Shown here: piece after piece, positions 1-64,000 of the stretch
Numbering within the stretch: the first letter of the stretch is position 1
Layout: each line of letters starts with the position of its first letter
NCBI GenBank assembly: GCA_964019165.1
Contig: OZ025272.1
Location: 1,581,128-1,645,127, forward strand
Direction of reading: 5' to 3'
DNA length: 64,000 nt
DNA from: Mastigias papua
Taxonomy: Eukaryota; Cnidaria; Scyphozoa; Rhizostomeae; Mastigiidae
Notes under the pieces: generated by a model
The model's input: the letters and a program-made list of their open reading frames with translations, nothing else
Database searches by the model: none
Told to the model about the DNA's origin: nothing
Made by a program: the position numbers and the translations under genes

Positions 1-7190
<7,190 letters not shown>

Positions 7191-10100
7191 CTTTGGTACT
7201 ACAAACCATCCGGCGTTTTCCAAAATGAAACTCCACTCAGAGGGAATGGTTCTAATTACATATTACATATATTAGTTCCTTCAATAAACAAATTTTAACT
7301 TTAGAATCTTTCCAAGTCGTAACTGGAAAAGCAAGCGGCTCGCTCGTTTGGTTTATAAGTAAGAGGTCACCATTCATCGGTCTGTACTGATAAACAGGTG
7401 GTTTCGATTCACAATGCGCGATGTTTACACCTCTGCGCAATATTAGTTATAGAGTTGCAGGGACACCAGAACATTACATCACAGTTCTTATCTTTAAAAA
7501 CCTACTGTCTAAGGCTCAAAGCTTGATCTCTAATTAAAGTCCATTAGATAAGTTTGAAATAAAAGCATGTGAGCTACTGTAGCCATTGCTATTGCAGTAA
7601 GGACAAAGAAGTGAGTGAATGTCATGGAGGGCGGATGTCAGAAAACCTCTTGTTTGATACAAGCTTGCTCACAAACATTCTAATCTAGGGATAATTCTTA
7701 ACGCCCTAACATATGTTATATGTACAATTTATTCGAGACATTCTGGGCCAAATTTCTGATGCAATGCAGGCGCGTACTGAGTTTGGATTTAAATAAAAAC
7801 AATCACCATACGAGATTGAGTCATAAAAAATGATCTGCTAAAAATGTCCTAGACCTCAAAAAGCAACTTGTATAACATAAACAGAGTTAAAAAATATTTT
7901 AGACTGCATCCAATTGATGTGGAACTCTGTTAACAATGTAAGAACGAAAGAGCACTCAAGATATTAGAATGAAGCATTGAAGGTGCATTCGATTGAAAAA
8001 ATCTACAATAGAAAGCCCTTCCTTATAAGGAAATGAAACCTCAATAGACTTTACTTCAAAAACGGTATTTCCAGGCTTCGTATAACCCTCTTTATTCCAT
8101 AAAAGCATTTCAAATATCTTTCGAGTATAAACGAGATAGATCTAGCGGTGGTACTCATAGTGTCCACTAAACAGCGAACAGAACTGATTTTTCAAAGCAC
8201 GATAACTCTAATATTAATTCGTCATAGAATCATCCAGTATGTTGCAAACCTATCCTTGTGTATTCCTAAATTATAAATTTGCACGATAGCCATGGGCGAT
8301 GATTACCTAAAAATAAGCCGCATTCAGAACATTCCAGGCCATGTTTATCTGTGTAAAATATGCCTTTTACCACTAAAGATAAACAGTCAAAGAAGATGCT
8401 ATATCGTTTCAAAGATTATTAAATTCTAAATACTCTGTTTGAAATATTACAGCGGTCCTAACAATAAAAAATTTAATATGACCTAAAAGTTACCGTAAAT
8501 ATTCGAATATTAATAATTAGGAGATACGTTGATTTTTATTGCTAAAGATTTTACTCAAATCAATCATGAAATTAGAGTTTATTTATTTCTATTTAGTATG
8601 CTGAAAAAGTTACACAGTTATTTCAGTCATTTACAACATTTTAAATACAATTACTTATTACAAGACAAGGTTCCTAACATTAATTGGATAAACGCCCAAC
8701 TTCATTAAAGTGATAATTTCAATTAGGGTAACAGGTAAGCATAACACACTACCATAAGGTCAATTTCCTAAACCTACAATTAATTAAGCGCCCGTATGGA
8801 AAGGTGCATGGTAACGGTTGTTTTTTAAAAAAAACCATCAGCGGTTCTACAAATACCAGTCGTGAACACCAATACGAATACTGGACATGTTTTAATTTTG
8901 TAAGTCAAAATTTTGGATCATTAATTCTCAGTATATTTGCACACCGACATAATGTATTCATTGAATTATCATCATTTATACAAAATCACAATCTCTGAAT
9001 TATTGAGGCTTTAATATTTTGTGCATAATAGCTTCAAAGGGGTGGCACTAATTTATGATCTAGCAACATTTTCAGCTAAATACTACCTGCACAGACACTC
9101 AGAGGATCTAATGGAAGATTCCACAAACTGACGGGATAAATATTTGTAATCTACCTATGGCCTGAGAGACGCTATACCCTTCCAAATAACAAATATAGGC
9201 ATGAAAGACAATACTAAACGCCTTCTGATGAGAAAAACGATAATATACTTGATCAACAGAATAAGAAAGCTAGAAACGACAAACGAGAGGTCTTTAAATT
9301 TCTTATCTATCTTTTCAAAATTTCATGAGAAATGGGAAATGAATACTGCTTTTAGGTGATTATGGAATGTCTAATAATGCTCGCGTGTTCGAATCAATAT
9401 GGAGCATATGTCTAACCTATATACCAGTACCCTTGTTTTACTGAACCTCAAACAAAAAAGGTTGGAGAATTGTTAAGAAAATGAAACGAAGACAGGTTGC
9501 AAAATTATATGATTTGTCTGTTTTACTATTGAGAAGTAGTAAACAAAATCTTCCATATTCGAGGCATCACATTCTTGTCTCGATCTGCAGAAACGATGGA
9601 ATGCCCTTGTAGAATAAACCCAAATTTGGAGACCATCATTTCCATATCTTTAGGGACAGTGTAAAACTATCATTGCAAAGTTTCAATAAATAATCAGAGT
9701 TGTCCAAAAGTTCACAGACATTAGGGAATCTTCAAGAATACATAAGACGGTAAATTTTCACAAAACTGGTGTCTTCTGGTGGAATTCTCGTGAAATGGTT
9801 ATACATTTCTCTAGTGATAGCGTGCAGTTTCTCACATACCTTACAATAAAAAGCAGCATACGAGGTTTTAAAGAATGCTCAAACCCGTAACCGATTGAAA
9901 CCCTTGATAGGGTAAGGCATGTCGAAAGGTCCTAAAGTGTATCACATAAGATTAAGTCAGTCTATGGGTGGCTCAGACCAGTTCTTTAATACATTTAGCA
10001 ATTGCTTCTACATTAGTTTTTTAGCTACAAATTTGTCATGGTTTATATTACTCTGCATATAACTCGATATGAACATGCTTTGCTGGCTGAAAAAGTTTAT

Positions 10101-13100
10101 ACCATATATTAATATCAATTTTGTATTAACCCTATTATGTATTAAGTAATATTAATAGCTATTCTGATTCTGTTTTGAAGAGGGAATTGCTTGACGAGAT
10201 GCTTGGTGTCTGTAAGGGTAAAAATGAAGCATTGCTAGGAATTTTGCACCTTTCATGGTGTAGATCGAAAAAACCTATCATTGACGTAGGTTTGTAAACA
10301 CAGCTTATACGTATTGTAATCCTAAGTTTCCCAATAACAAAATTTGGCTAGGATATTAAAGAATGACGATTTACAGGAGCCCATTTATAACTACAACTGT
10401 TGGACAGCGTAACACAAGAGATCAAAAATGGAAAGGACTGTAGAAAGTGCATATAAAAAAGCATGACACTAATTAGAGCATCAAGCATCAAGCCGACATA
10501 GGCACAATTCATTACACGAATGCACCCCATCGACTTAATTCAATGCGTTGGCGCATTTGGAAATTGAGGAGAATTTAACAGGGCAAATTCCAGTGGGGGA
10601 ATAATGGGCAATCTAGTAGGGACTTAAAGGGTATGGTGGAGGAATTTCCCTACTAGTATCTATGGTAAAAGACTCTCTGGAAAGTAATATTGTATTTACA
10701 TAAAATCACAACAGTTACCTTTAAATCTGATCAGTCATAGATCTATCTCTTCAAAAAATAATAAGATGCCAACGGTTGTCTCCCAAATGTCGCTTCATCT
10801 TCATCATTCACGATTCTTGTGCTGGACATCTTTGCTGGAAAACAAAGGCAGCTACACAACAAATAGAAAAATGAACAGTAGTAACAGAAGCGCCATACAA
10901 TATGAAACAGACTGTGGTTGCAAAGGGATGTAAAAACTCACTATGAAATTTATGTAGCCCAATGAAAGAAAGAAGAAAAAGTTACAAGACACTAATGCAC
11001 ATTCCATCTAATAATTCATAAGCCCGAGAGGTTATGGTTAGAAATCTTCTGAAAACGAGAAAGTATCAAAACATGCAAATTGGAAATAACTATGATAATA
11101 ATGATCTGAGATCGATAATTTCCTAAATTTTGCTTTGGTATGCTATATGAAAACTCATCATTCAGTTTTACGGTGCGAAATAATCTGTTGGCGCAACATT
11201 TTTCCACAAAATTTTGGTGTCCCTCTTAAATCCTTTCCATCCCCGTATGCTCCACACTTTATGGAAGCTCCCGATAATGACAACTAACATATATTCCTGG
11301 ATGGTGGATGTATCCGGGAAATTTCGAAAAAGGCATGATTTATGAGCAGAATTTGAATTTCTGCTTAGCAAAATTTGCAATAATTGTGCCACAAAGACGT
11401 ACGGAAGTGGCTCTTTGGTGTCAAGGCACCATGAAATAAAGCAAAGGAATAACTGTCACGGCACCATATCAATGAACCTAAAGAAAGGCGTAGCAGTGCA
11501 TGGATACTATCTTTGACGCAAAAATCTCACGGAGAAGAGCTGATAATGGAAAAGAAGAAAAGCACGGTACAAATTTAGAGAGGAACGAGCTGCCATGGGC
11601 ATGTGAATATGCAGTGAGAAAAGGATTTCCACTGAACCTGTTAGTGTTACGCACTCTATGGCCAATAAGTGCCCTGTGTATATCATTTCGTGAATATTCT
11701 CAGTCAAAGTACTAAATCCTCTTTTACAAGAAAACGGGAAATATATGCATGTTTGTCTTGCATAACTAGACTGGTAAGGTGAAATAGCAAAGATAGTCAT
11801 GGGAAATTGGGGTTTTCATTTGTTGGTGTTCTGCAGAATATCTCTTCAGCAATTGTTCTGGGTATCACAGTTCACACCTTTCTGTCAGGTATAATATTTG
11901 ACGTTCTCATCAAATTTCCAACATTGCAGGCATCTTCGCGACCCTAAACTCTGATTTTCGCGGCCCTAGGTGCTAAAAAGCACCTGAAAGCCTCATTAGC
12001 CACTATGGAAACCAAACTCTTCAACTGGTCAATCGAAAGTCACTGGTAATATTTATGCGGCCTGTACACCAACAATATCCCACCTAACAGACAGTGTCTC
12101 ATGCCACACTTGAAAGAACTCTCAGGTAAGCCACTGATTCAAATCAGCGACCAATGAAAGGCAGGTGGGCTGGGTATGAAAGGGAATTGAAATATGTCTG
12201 AGTCGAGATTACAATGGCAGTAACTACAATGAGTGACGTCAAGAAGGAAGGTCGGACAAAACAGATGAAAATCAAAAGTAAAGGTATATCCAAAAGAGCA
12301 ACTTGTCTCAAGTTGTTGACTAAATGTTCCTGCTGAAGGAGTAACCCGTCTCTTTCAACCAACCCATTCTAATAAACCCCCTCAGATCATAAATTTTGCA
12401 ATAAGCCCTCTCACCTTTTAGCGACCCCCATTACCGCATAACAGAAAGGGTGTGCAATAGAGTGAAAAAATTCAGACTCGAACAAACACAATCTTTTATA
12501 TCTCCAATCTCACATTCTTCAGAGTAAACAATTTTTTATCGTTCTCATTTCAATCTATTCAATAGTGGTATCAATGTTGAAAAACGCTACATGAGCAACT
12601 ATAGAAAACACTAACAAGCTCACTCTAACTGACAATTCCAAAGTAGACCCCTTCCCTATTATGTAAGCTCCCTTGTTTTTGCCCCTAATAGAAGATGAAG
12701 AGTTTACTTAGCTCCTCGGGGGCTTACTTGAGCTTTTACAGTAACAATTGAATTTATCTTCTCTTTTATTAGACTTAAGCAAAAATAGAGAGAGAGTAGG
12801 TTGCTCATTAAGTGTCACTTGTTCTTATTTTGGTCCACTATTGAACTTCCCAAACATTTTCTTTCCCTAAGACTTCCGTTAGCAAGAATGCCCGGGCTTG
12901 CGTAACACTACAGTGTAACACAGACAGACAGGTACTACACAGCAGATACAACGTTGGAATAAGTAGATTTACAGATGAAACATATACAAGTTAAATAAAA
13001 TAGATGATGGGCTTGCTTGGGAATTCCAATTCTTACCGTTTATGAACTTATCTTCAATTTTGCGTCTCAAAAATCTAGTGCATTGCACTTTCCTTACTTC

Positions 13101-13154
13101 AAAGCAGTCGAGTACTACTTTCATATCAAGAAATATGAGGCATAAAATGCAAAA
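7191..13154. other. intergenic region between mCAP-2 and mCAP-3
   Basis: About 6 kb. The only open frames are short, without family resemblance or splice context. It should hold the mCAP-3 promoter (near 7190-7500) and the mCAP-2 3' UTR (near 12765-13154), but I see no clear TATA box. Confidence 0.6.
12765..12770 (-). terminator. possible poly(A) signal for mCAP-2
   Basis: Canonical AATAAA on the minus strand about 385 nt after the mCAP-2 stop. It agrees with the gene ending at 13155 but is not proof. Confidence 0.3.
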
Positions 13155-27143
<13,989 letters not shown>

Positions 27144-30100
27144 AATGAAATTTTTAAACTACTATTTAGATAACCTTCGTTTCATAGTCTGTTTTCTAGT
27201 TATCACCGCATTTATCTCACGCCTTTTGCTTGTGCACTGATCCGTTGCAAGGTGTATTCAAAGAGATGTGGGTCATCGGACAATCCAAGAATTCGACAGA
27301 TAGAGAAGAGATCGAATTCAGTAGGCCTCATTTCGCCGACAACAGTGGGGAAACAGAAAAGCAGTGGTTCCTCGCCTAACCGTCAATTCCACTAAGTGTT
27401 ATTGTGTAAATATATATCGGTACCAGTGTTTTTTACACTGTTCTCCTAAATGAAAATTTATTAGCACTGACACTCTGTTCATGTCTAGAGCAAGCTCACG
27501 TTCAAATGCGAAATTGAAAAAAAAACAAAACCAATGCGATTTTTGTGAAATTTCCGTCATGCAAATAAAGGAAATCAATGGAATGTGTTAAAATAACAAA
27601 ACGTGTTATGTTGCTAAGATATTAATAATATCCTATATATTTCTATTAGTAACCAAGTGAAATGTCTTTGAAACTATGTAAAAATTTTAGCTTCTCAGAT
27701 ATTCGCAACAAGATCACAACTGAAAGGAAGACAATTCTAAGGACATTTGAATCTAAAATTATCAACAAAAAAGAACATTGCATCTCAGCTTAATTAGCAG
27801 GTTCACATAAGCAAAAAGAGTATATATTTATCTGCACTTTTCTATTCCAGGTATGAACCCAAAATCTTTGATATTTATTGTGATGTTTGGTCTTGAGAAA
27901 GAATTTTCATGGACTAAGACCACAATAGTCAACATTGTGTTGAGACACATAATAATAGCTGCAATGCAACTTTTTACCAAGGATGCTATCCTCAAAACAT
28001 ACTATTGTTGAAATGAAGTGCAAAGGGGATCTTACTCAAAAGACATTCTGTAGTCAAGGCACACAACTGCCAATGACTGAAAACAGTTTGTCAATAATAT
28101 GCATTGGTACCATGAAAATGTGCCTATTTAGGCACACTGTTTGCATCTTCAGCTGCATATTCAATTGTCGTCCATTTTCTGAGGATATTCCTTTGAATCC
28201 AAGATCACATACAGTTTATTGTTCTGATACTTGAGTAGGCAATCATGCTTTACAGCTTTGTAGATAATACACACATACTCTAAAATCACAGTGGGTTGCA
28301 TTTACCTTTGGGAGAACTGGGCCCAAGACCAGGGGTCCCCTAAAGTTCTTAAAACTTTTAGGCATAATGGAGAGGCTACACTCAGTTCTGGGCCAAGGGC
28401 CCCAACAGATTTAAGTGTGGTCCTGGAATAACATGTGTAAGATAAAGTTTACATTACTCGATGCTATAGTGCAGCTGCCTCAAAACACCTGAGTCTGCTT
28501 CACAGGACCAAACAATTGAGAAATTGACTAAAATATATAGATACTATACAAAAAAGACAAAGTATCCAATTGAAAAGACAACTACTGAAAAACACCAATA
28601 GATGGTCCCTTGGAGAGAGTCTCAGAACTTCAGTGGTACCACTGAAAGGCTATATACTAAATCAAAGATGCAAATCTAACAGAAACTATGAAATAAGAGG
28701 TATTTGCAGTCAGTTTGAAGACTGCTATATATTTTAATTCCAAAACCAAACTGAAAGATAACAGAGTTAGATATAAATAACAGCCTTTTATAGTCAAACT
28801 GAAACTGTAATTGATAGTAATGTACCACACTAACTCAACTGTACAAGCAGACAATCATTTGCAATATGATAGTTGTGTAAACTGTTATCTATACTATTGA
28901 TAGCATTCCTTGAAATGCCTACAGTCTCTCCATTAATCATGATATGCAAACACCATAGGCAGTTTCTACACTACAAGACTCAAATACAAGAGAGTAACAA
29001 GAAATGCAATCACCAGAAAGTGGTTTCTTCAACCTATAGAAGACAGAACATCTGTACAATGAAGTGAAGAAGAATGTTGGTACTCATTTTGAAAATCAAT
29101 CGGATATCATGAGATCCCTTCTCATCATTGTAGCCCCATGTTTTTGCACGAATCATCTCCAACTATATCTCTATTTAAGAAGTACCCCTACAACTCCACA
29201 CATAAATCAATATTCTCCTAGATTCTGAAGCATGCCAACAAAAGTGCTAACATTTTGCAATTGTCTTACCATTGAAGGTAGAAAGAATCAAGCTTGTAAT
29301 AGTTAACAAAATTTTGCTCGATGGCAGGTAAATTCGGTTGCTAACTCTATTTTAAGTGCTGCCTATTGCCACCTTGTCAGCTGCATGCTAGCTATAGGGT
29401 ACCCCCCCCCCCCCATTATCGCTGGGATTCGGTGCTCTGTCTTCACTGTTCAGTTCCAGCAAGAATACTAATACTAAATGTACAAAAGTAGGATGGAAAC
29501 CAACCCATAGAATAACAGTAAATTCACCTGGAATTAGCTTGGAATAGAAGTTCTGGCGCTTGATTATCTTATACTTGGAATCCCAAGCCAGCAATCAGTG
29601 GTTCTAGGTAGAAAGGCCTTCTACAGTTCACATCATCCAGTGGATGCAGTGGAAGAAGCTTGTGTTCTGCAGGTATTGCTGTATCAAGACCAAGTCATTT
29701 CCAATCAGAAAGTATGATTAGCTTAAGATAACATTTAGATAACTAGATTTTTAAACAAAACATACCAGTAAAGGTCACCCACATTGATCGTAATATTAGC
29801 AATGTTGTTAGGCAAGGTTACTCACTACGTACCTGATGTGAAATTACAGCTATGTCAATCAAGATACGAAAAAGGGATTTTAAGTCACATTTACCTGTGG
29901 CCTTTCCTAATGTATGAAAAGAGCCAATAACCAAAAGTACACAAAGTGCTGAAGGCCTCTATAACTTTGCCGCAATATAAACTTGGCGGGAGAAGCATAG
30001 TGATGAGCTCTTGATTGGTCGTTAGCGCGATCCCCATTTGGGAATCCTCTAAGATACTTTGACCAATCAGATAGCATGGTTGTGCAAGTGCTACATTCTA

Positions 30101-30512
30101 TACAATATCTCTCTTTTTACACCTCTCTGGACCTAGCGCAGTTGTGCTTGGAGATTCTCCTTTTGAAAAAAGAAAGAAATTTGCGTCCACTATGACCATA
30201 TAATTTCTCTTTAACCACGGTAACAGTCTTTGGCACAGAAAGGAACACTGAAATCAAACAACTGTTTTCACTTGTTGATATTCTAATAAGTATTTATAAA
30301 TTACTTTACTTTAAATTGCTAAAGGTAATACGAGATTTATCGTAACAATGTACAATATATTACAATACACATATCAATAGCTGATGCATGATGGAATATT
30401 AAAGAAACAGGATAAGATTGACAGATGTGCTTTAAGTACATTGATATGCCATGGTGACATATGAATATCAACATCTGTAATAGGCCTGAAGGATGCACTG
30501 TAAGCATTACTA

Positions 30513-30869
30513 AGAGGGCCTTTACAGGAGAAATTTCAGACCGGTTTGAAGCTCACGCTGGTCTGATTTCTTTTCGTGTTGACTAATTTCCTTTGCATTC
30601 ACATGGGTATTTCAATCAGACTTGAATTCACATCAAGCAGCAGCTACAACACTTCTGTGTTTTCACAAATTAGTTTGCTTAAAATTCCATCCCAGGTTGC
30701 AGTTTAGCTCTCATTTTGCGTGTTCAGTTCACCCCTGTTTGAAAATATCGCGTTCACATAACAATTTCAGGCCGACTTGAAATTTCAAACCGGTTTGAAA
30801 AGCCGAATTGAAACTCAGGGCGGCGTGAGTTTCAAACCAATCTGACATTTTATCATGTAAAGGCCCTCT
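30513..30869. mobile_element. MITE with about 40-bp terminal inverted repeats
   Basis: Left end AGAGGGCCTTTACA, right end TGTAAAGGCCCTCT, with imperfect pairing continuing through TTTCAGACCGGTTTGAA. 357 bp, non-coding, intergenic. No certain target duplication. Confidence 0.75.
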
Positions 30870-31136
30870 AAAAATTAGTAACTTATTCATGCATAACAGA
30901 AGGGAGTTCTGTTGCAATCTTGTAAATGCTCCCCTTATAGTGGTGTCAACTGCCCCTTAAGATGGATTATACCCAGTAAGCGGAGTAAGATCGAATCTCT
31001 CAGACCGACCTTTGCCAAATGCAACCCAGACTTGCTGTATAGAACATGGCCATGTAATGTTATTAAGTCAAATTGGAAATATGTTAACGTGAGTTTAGAT
31101 CAGGAAGCAATTGATAATCACAAACATAATCATATT

Positions 31137-31500
31137 TCACTACAGCACGAAAAAGTGGCACCATGTTTTAGGCATACTGAAAAGCTTTTTCCGTCCGACA
31201 CTCGTCAGAGTTTGAAACGTCGGATGGCGACCGGAAAGTGATCCGAAATATATTGCCAGATGCGGATACACGCTCATTCTCACTTGGACTCTTCAAGTAA
31301 ACAATGGTGAATAGGTGCCAAGTGGCCAATCATACGGCTAACTGGACACAGTATTCATGATATCACGTGTATCCGCATCTTGCTTTATATTTCGGTTCAC
31401 CTTTCTGTCACTATCCGACGTTTCATGCTCTGAGGAGTGTCGAACGGGAAAAGCTTTTCAGTATGTCTAAAACATGGAACCACTTGTTCGTCCTGTAGTG
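31137..31500. mobile_element. Penelope-like solo repeat with inverted arms
   Basis: Two inverted arms of about 110-130 nt (about 31137-31270 and 31366-31500), each with the hammerhead-like unit: CTGACGA on minus at 31208-31202, CTGAGGA on plus at 31430-31436 with GAAA at 31448. The spacer (about 31290-31330) matches the sequence next to the GIY-YIG fragment at 34070-34110. Intergenic between mCAP-1 and mCAP-2. Confidence 0.6.
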
Positions 31501-31688
31501 AAGTTCTATAGTACCAACAGACTTTTCACATAATCATATTTGCATTACAAGGATATAGGGTTCACCAATGAGTGAATGAAAAAGGAAAAAATAAGGTTGT
31601 CGCTTCAGCAATAAGCTAAGGGAAAAACGCATGTTTAAAAAAAGTTTAAAGAATTTCTCCATGTAATCAAATTACAGTTCTTCATGGG

Positions 31689-31694
31689 TTTAAT
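31689..31694 (-). terminator. possible poly(A) signal for mCAP-1
   Basis: ATTAAA on the minus strand about 420 nt after the mCAP-1 stop. This is a common hexamer variant in AT-rich DNA, so the support is weak. Confidence 0.2.
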
Positions 31695-32113
31695 AGAAAC
31701 ATTGCAAACACAAGGTCAATGACATCTTATGATATTTATATCTACTTTACACATTTTACAGCAGATATTACATCGCAACTTTCTCCAAAGAGATGAAATG
31801 TAAGTTTCTCGTATTGGGTGAAGGCAAAGTAACTGAAATATTCAGTGATAACAAAATTAATTGCATTGGTGGCAGTTGTGAGGAATTACAGCAGATGATT
31901 TAACTGCATAGTTGGCAGGCGTTAGGAACTTAAGCATCATGGGTGACTTGCATGAGACTAAGCCAGATGCTCTTTCCGCATACAGGAACATCAAGCAGAG
32001 ACTCTCAACTCTGCAGTACAGCTCTAGCACACCAAGCTCGGTTGGTACTTGTTGCTATGCATTTGACAACATCACAGCTAGACAACAACATCTAATTTCA
32101 CTACATTACGTCA

Positions 32114-64000
<31,887 letters not shown>

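Larger units (their letters stand above)
27144..32113. other. intergenic region between mCAP-1 and mCAP-2
   Basis: About 5 kb. Holds the MITE at 30513, the Penelope-like inverted repeat at 31137, a poly-C run at 29402-29414 and a weak inverted repeat near 28315-28420 (AGAACTGGGCCC / CAGTTCTGGGCC). No gene seen. The mCAP-2 promoter should lie just above 27143. Confidence 0.6.

Overview
The window is animal (metazoan invertebrate) DNA. It is AT-rich and intron-rich, with consensus GT/AG junctions, long TA, CA/GT and GGT microsatellites, an intact Ty1/copia retrotransposon, Penelope-like remnants with hammerhead-ribozyme cores, tRNA-derived SINE sequence and MITEs. Nothing points to a bacterium, virus or organelle. 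A cnidarian or other marine invertebrate is my guess; the sequence does not settle the species. || All recognisable host coding sequence is on the minus strand, so genes read from high to low coordinates. It is a cluster of multi-domain CAP (SCP/PR-1/GAPR-1-like) secreted proteins, called here mCAP-1 (right; 5' end outside the window; 63251 to stop at 32114; 7 CAP domains; at least 5,419 residues), mCAP-2 (27143 to 13155; 6 CAP domains; 1,773 residues; signal peptide) and mCAP-3 (starts 7190, runs off the left edge; 2 CAP domains visible; signal peptide). Each CAP domain is split over two exons in a fixed way. Exon 'A' (about 220-253 nt) starts in phase 1 and ends with the TG of an invariant Trp codon. 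Exon 'B' starts with the last G of that Trp, then Tyr or a related residue, and ends in phase 1. An A+B pair is therefore a symmetrical 1-1 cassette that can be duplicated without breaking the frame. B exons often run on into long low-complexity linkers, and three linkers are free-standing 1-1 exons, the largest 5,403 nt. I derived each junction from the sequence. The summed exon lengths are frame-perfect (16,259 nt in mCAP-1 plus the one base supplied by the missing upstream exon; 5,322 nt in mCAP-2), which supports the models. || Layout: 1-7190 mCAP-3; 7191-13154 intergenic, no gene seen; 13155-27143 mCAP-2; 27144-32113 intergenic, with a MITE and a Penelope-like inverted repeat; 32114-63251 mCAP-1. 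One mCAP-1 intron (35766-40724) holds a young, full-length copia element on the plus strand (36030-40464). || By homology these are secreted extracellular proteins: beads of GAPR-1-like CAP domains joined by disordered, charged, proline-rich, His-rich or repeat-containing linkers. Some domains keep the CAP His/Glu pocket residues and others have lost them, so a mix of binding and structural roles is likely. The biological role is unknown.
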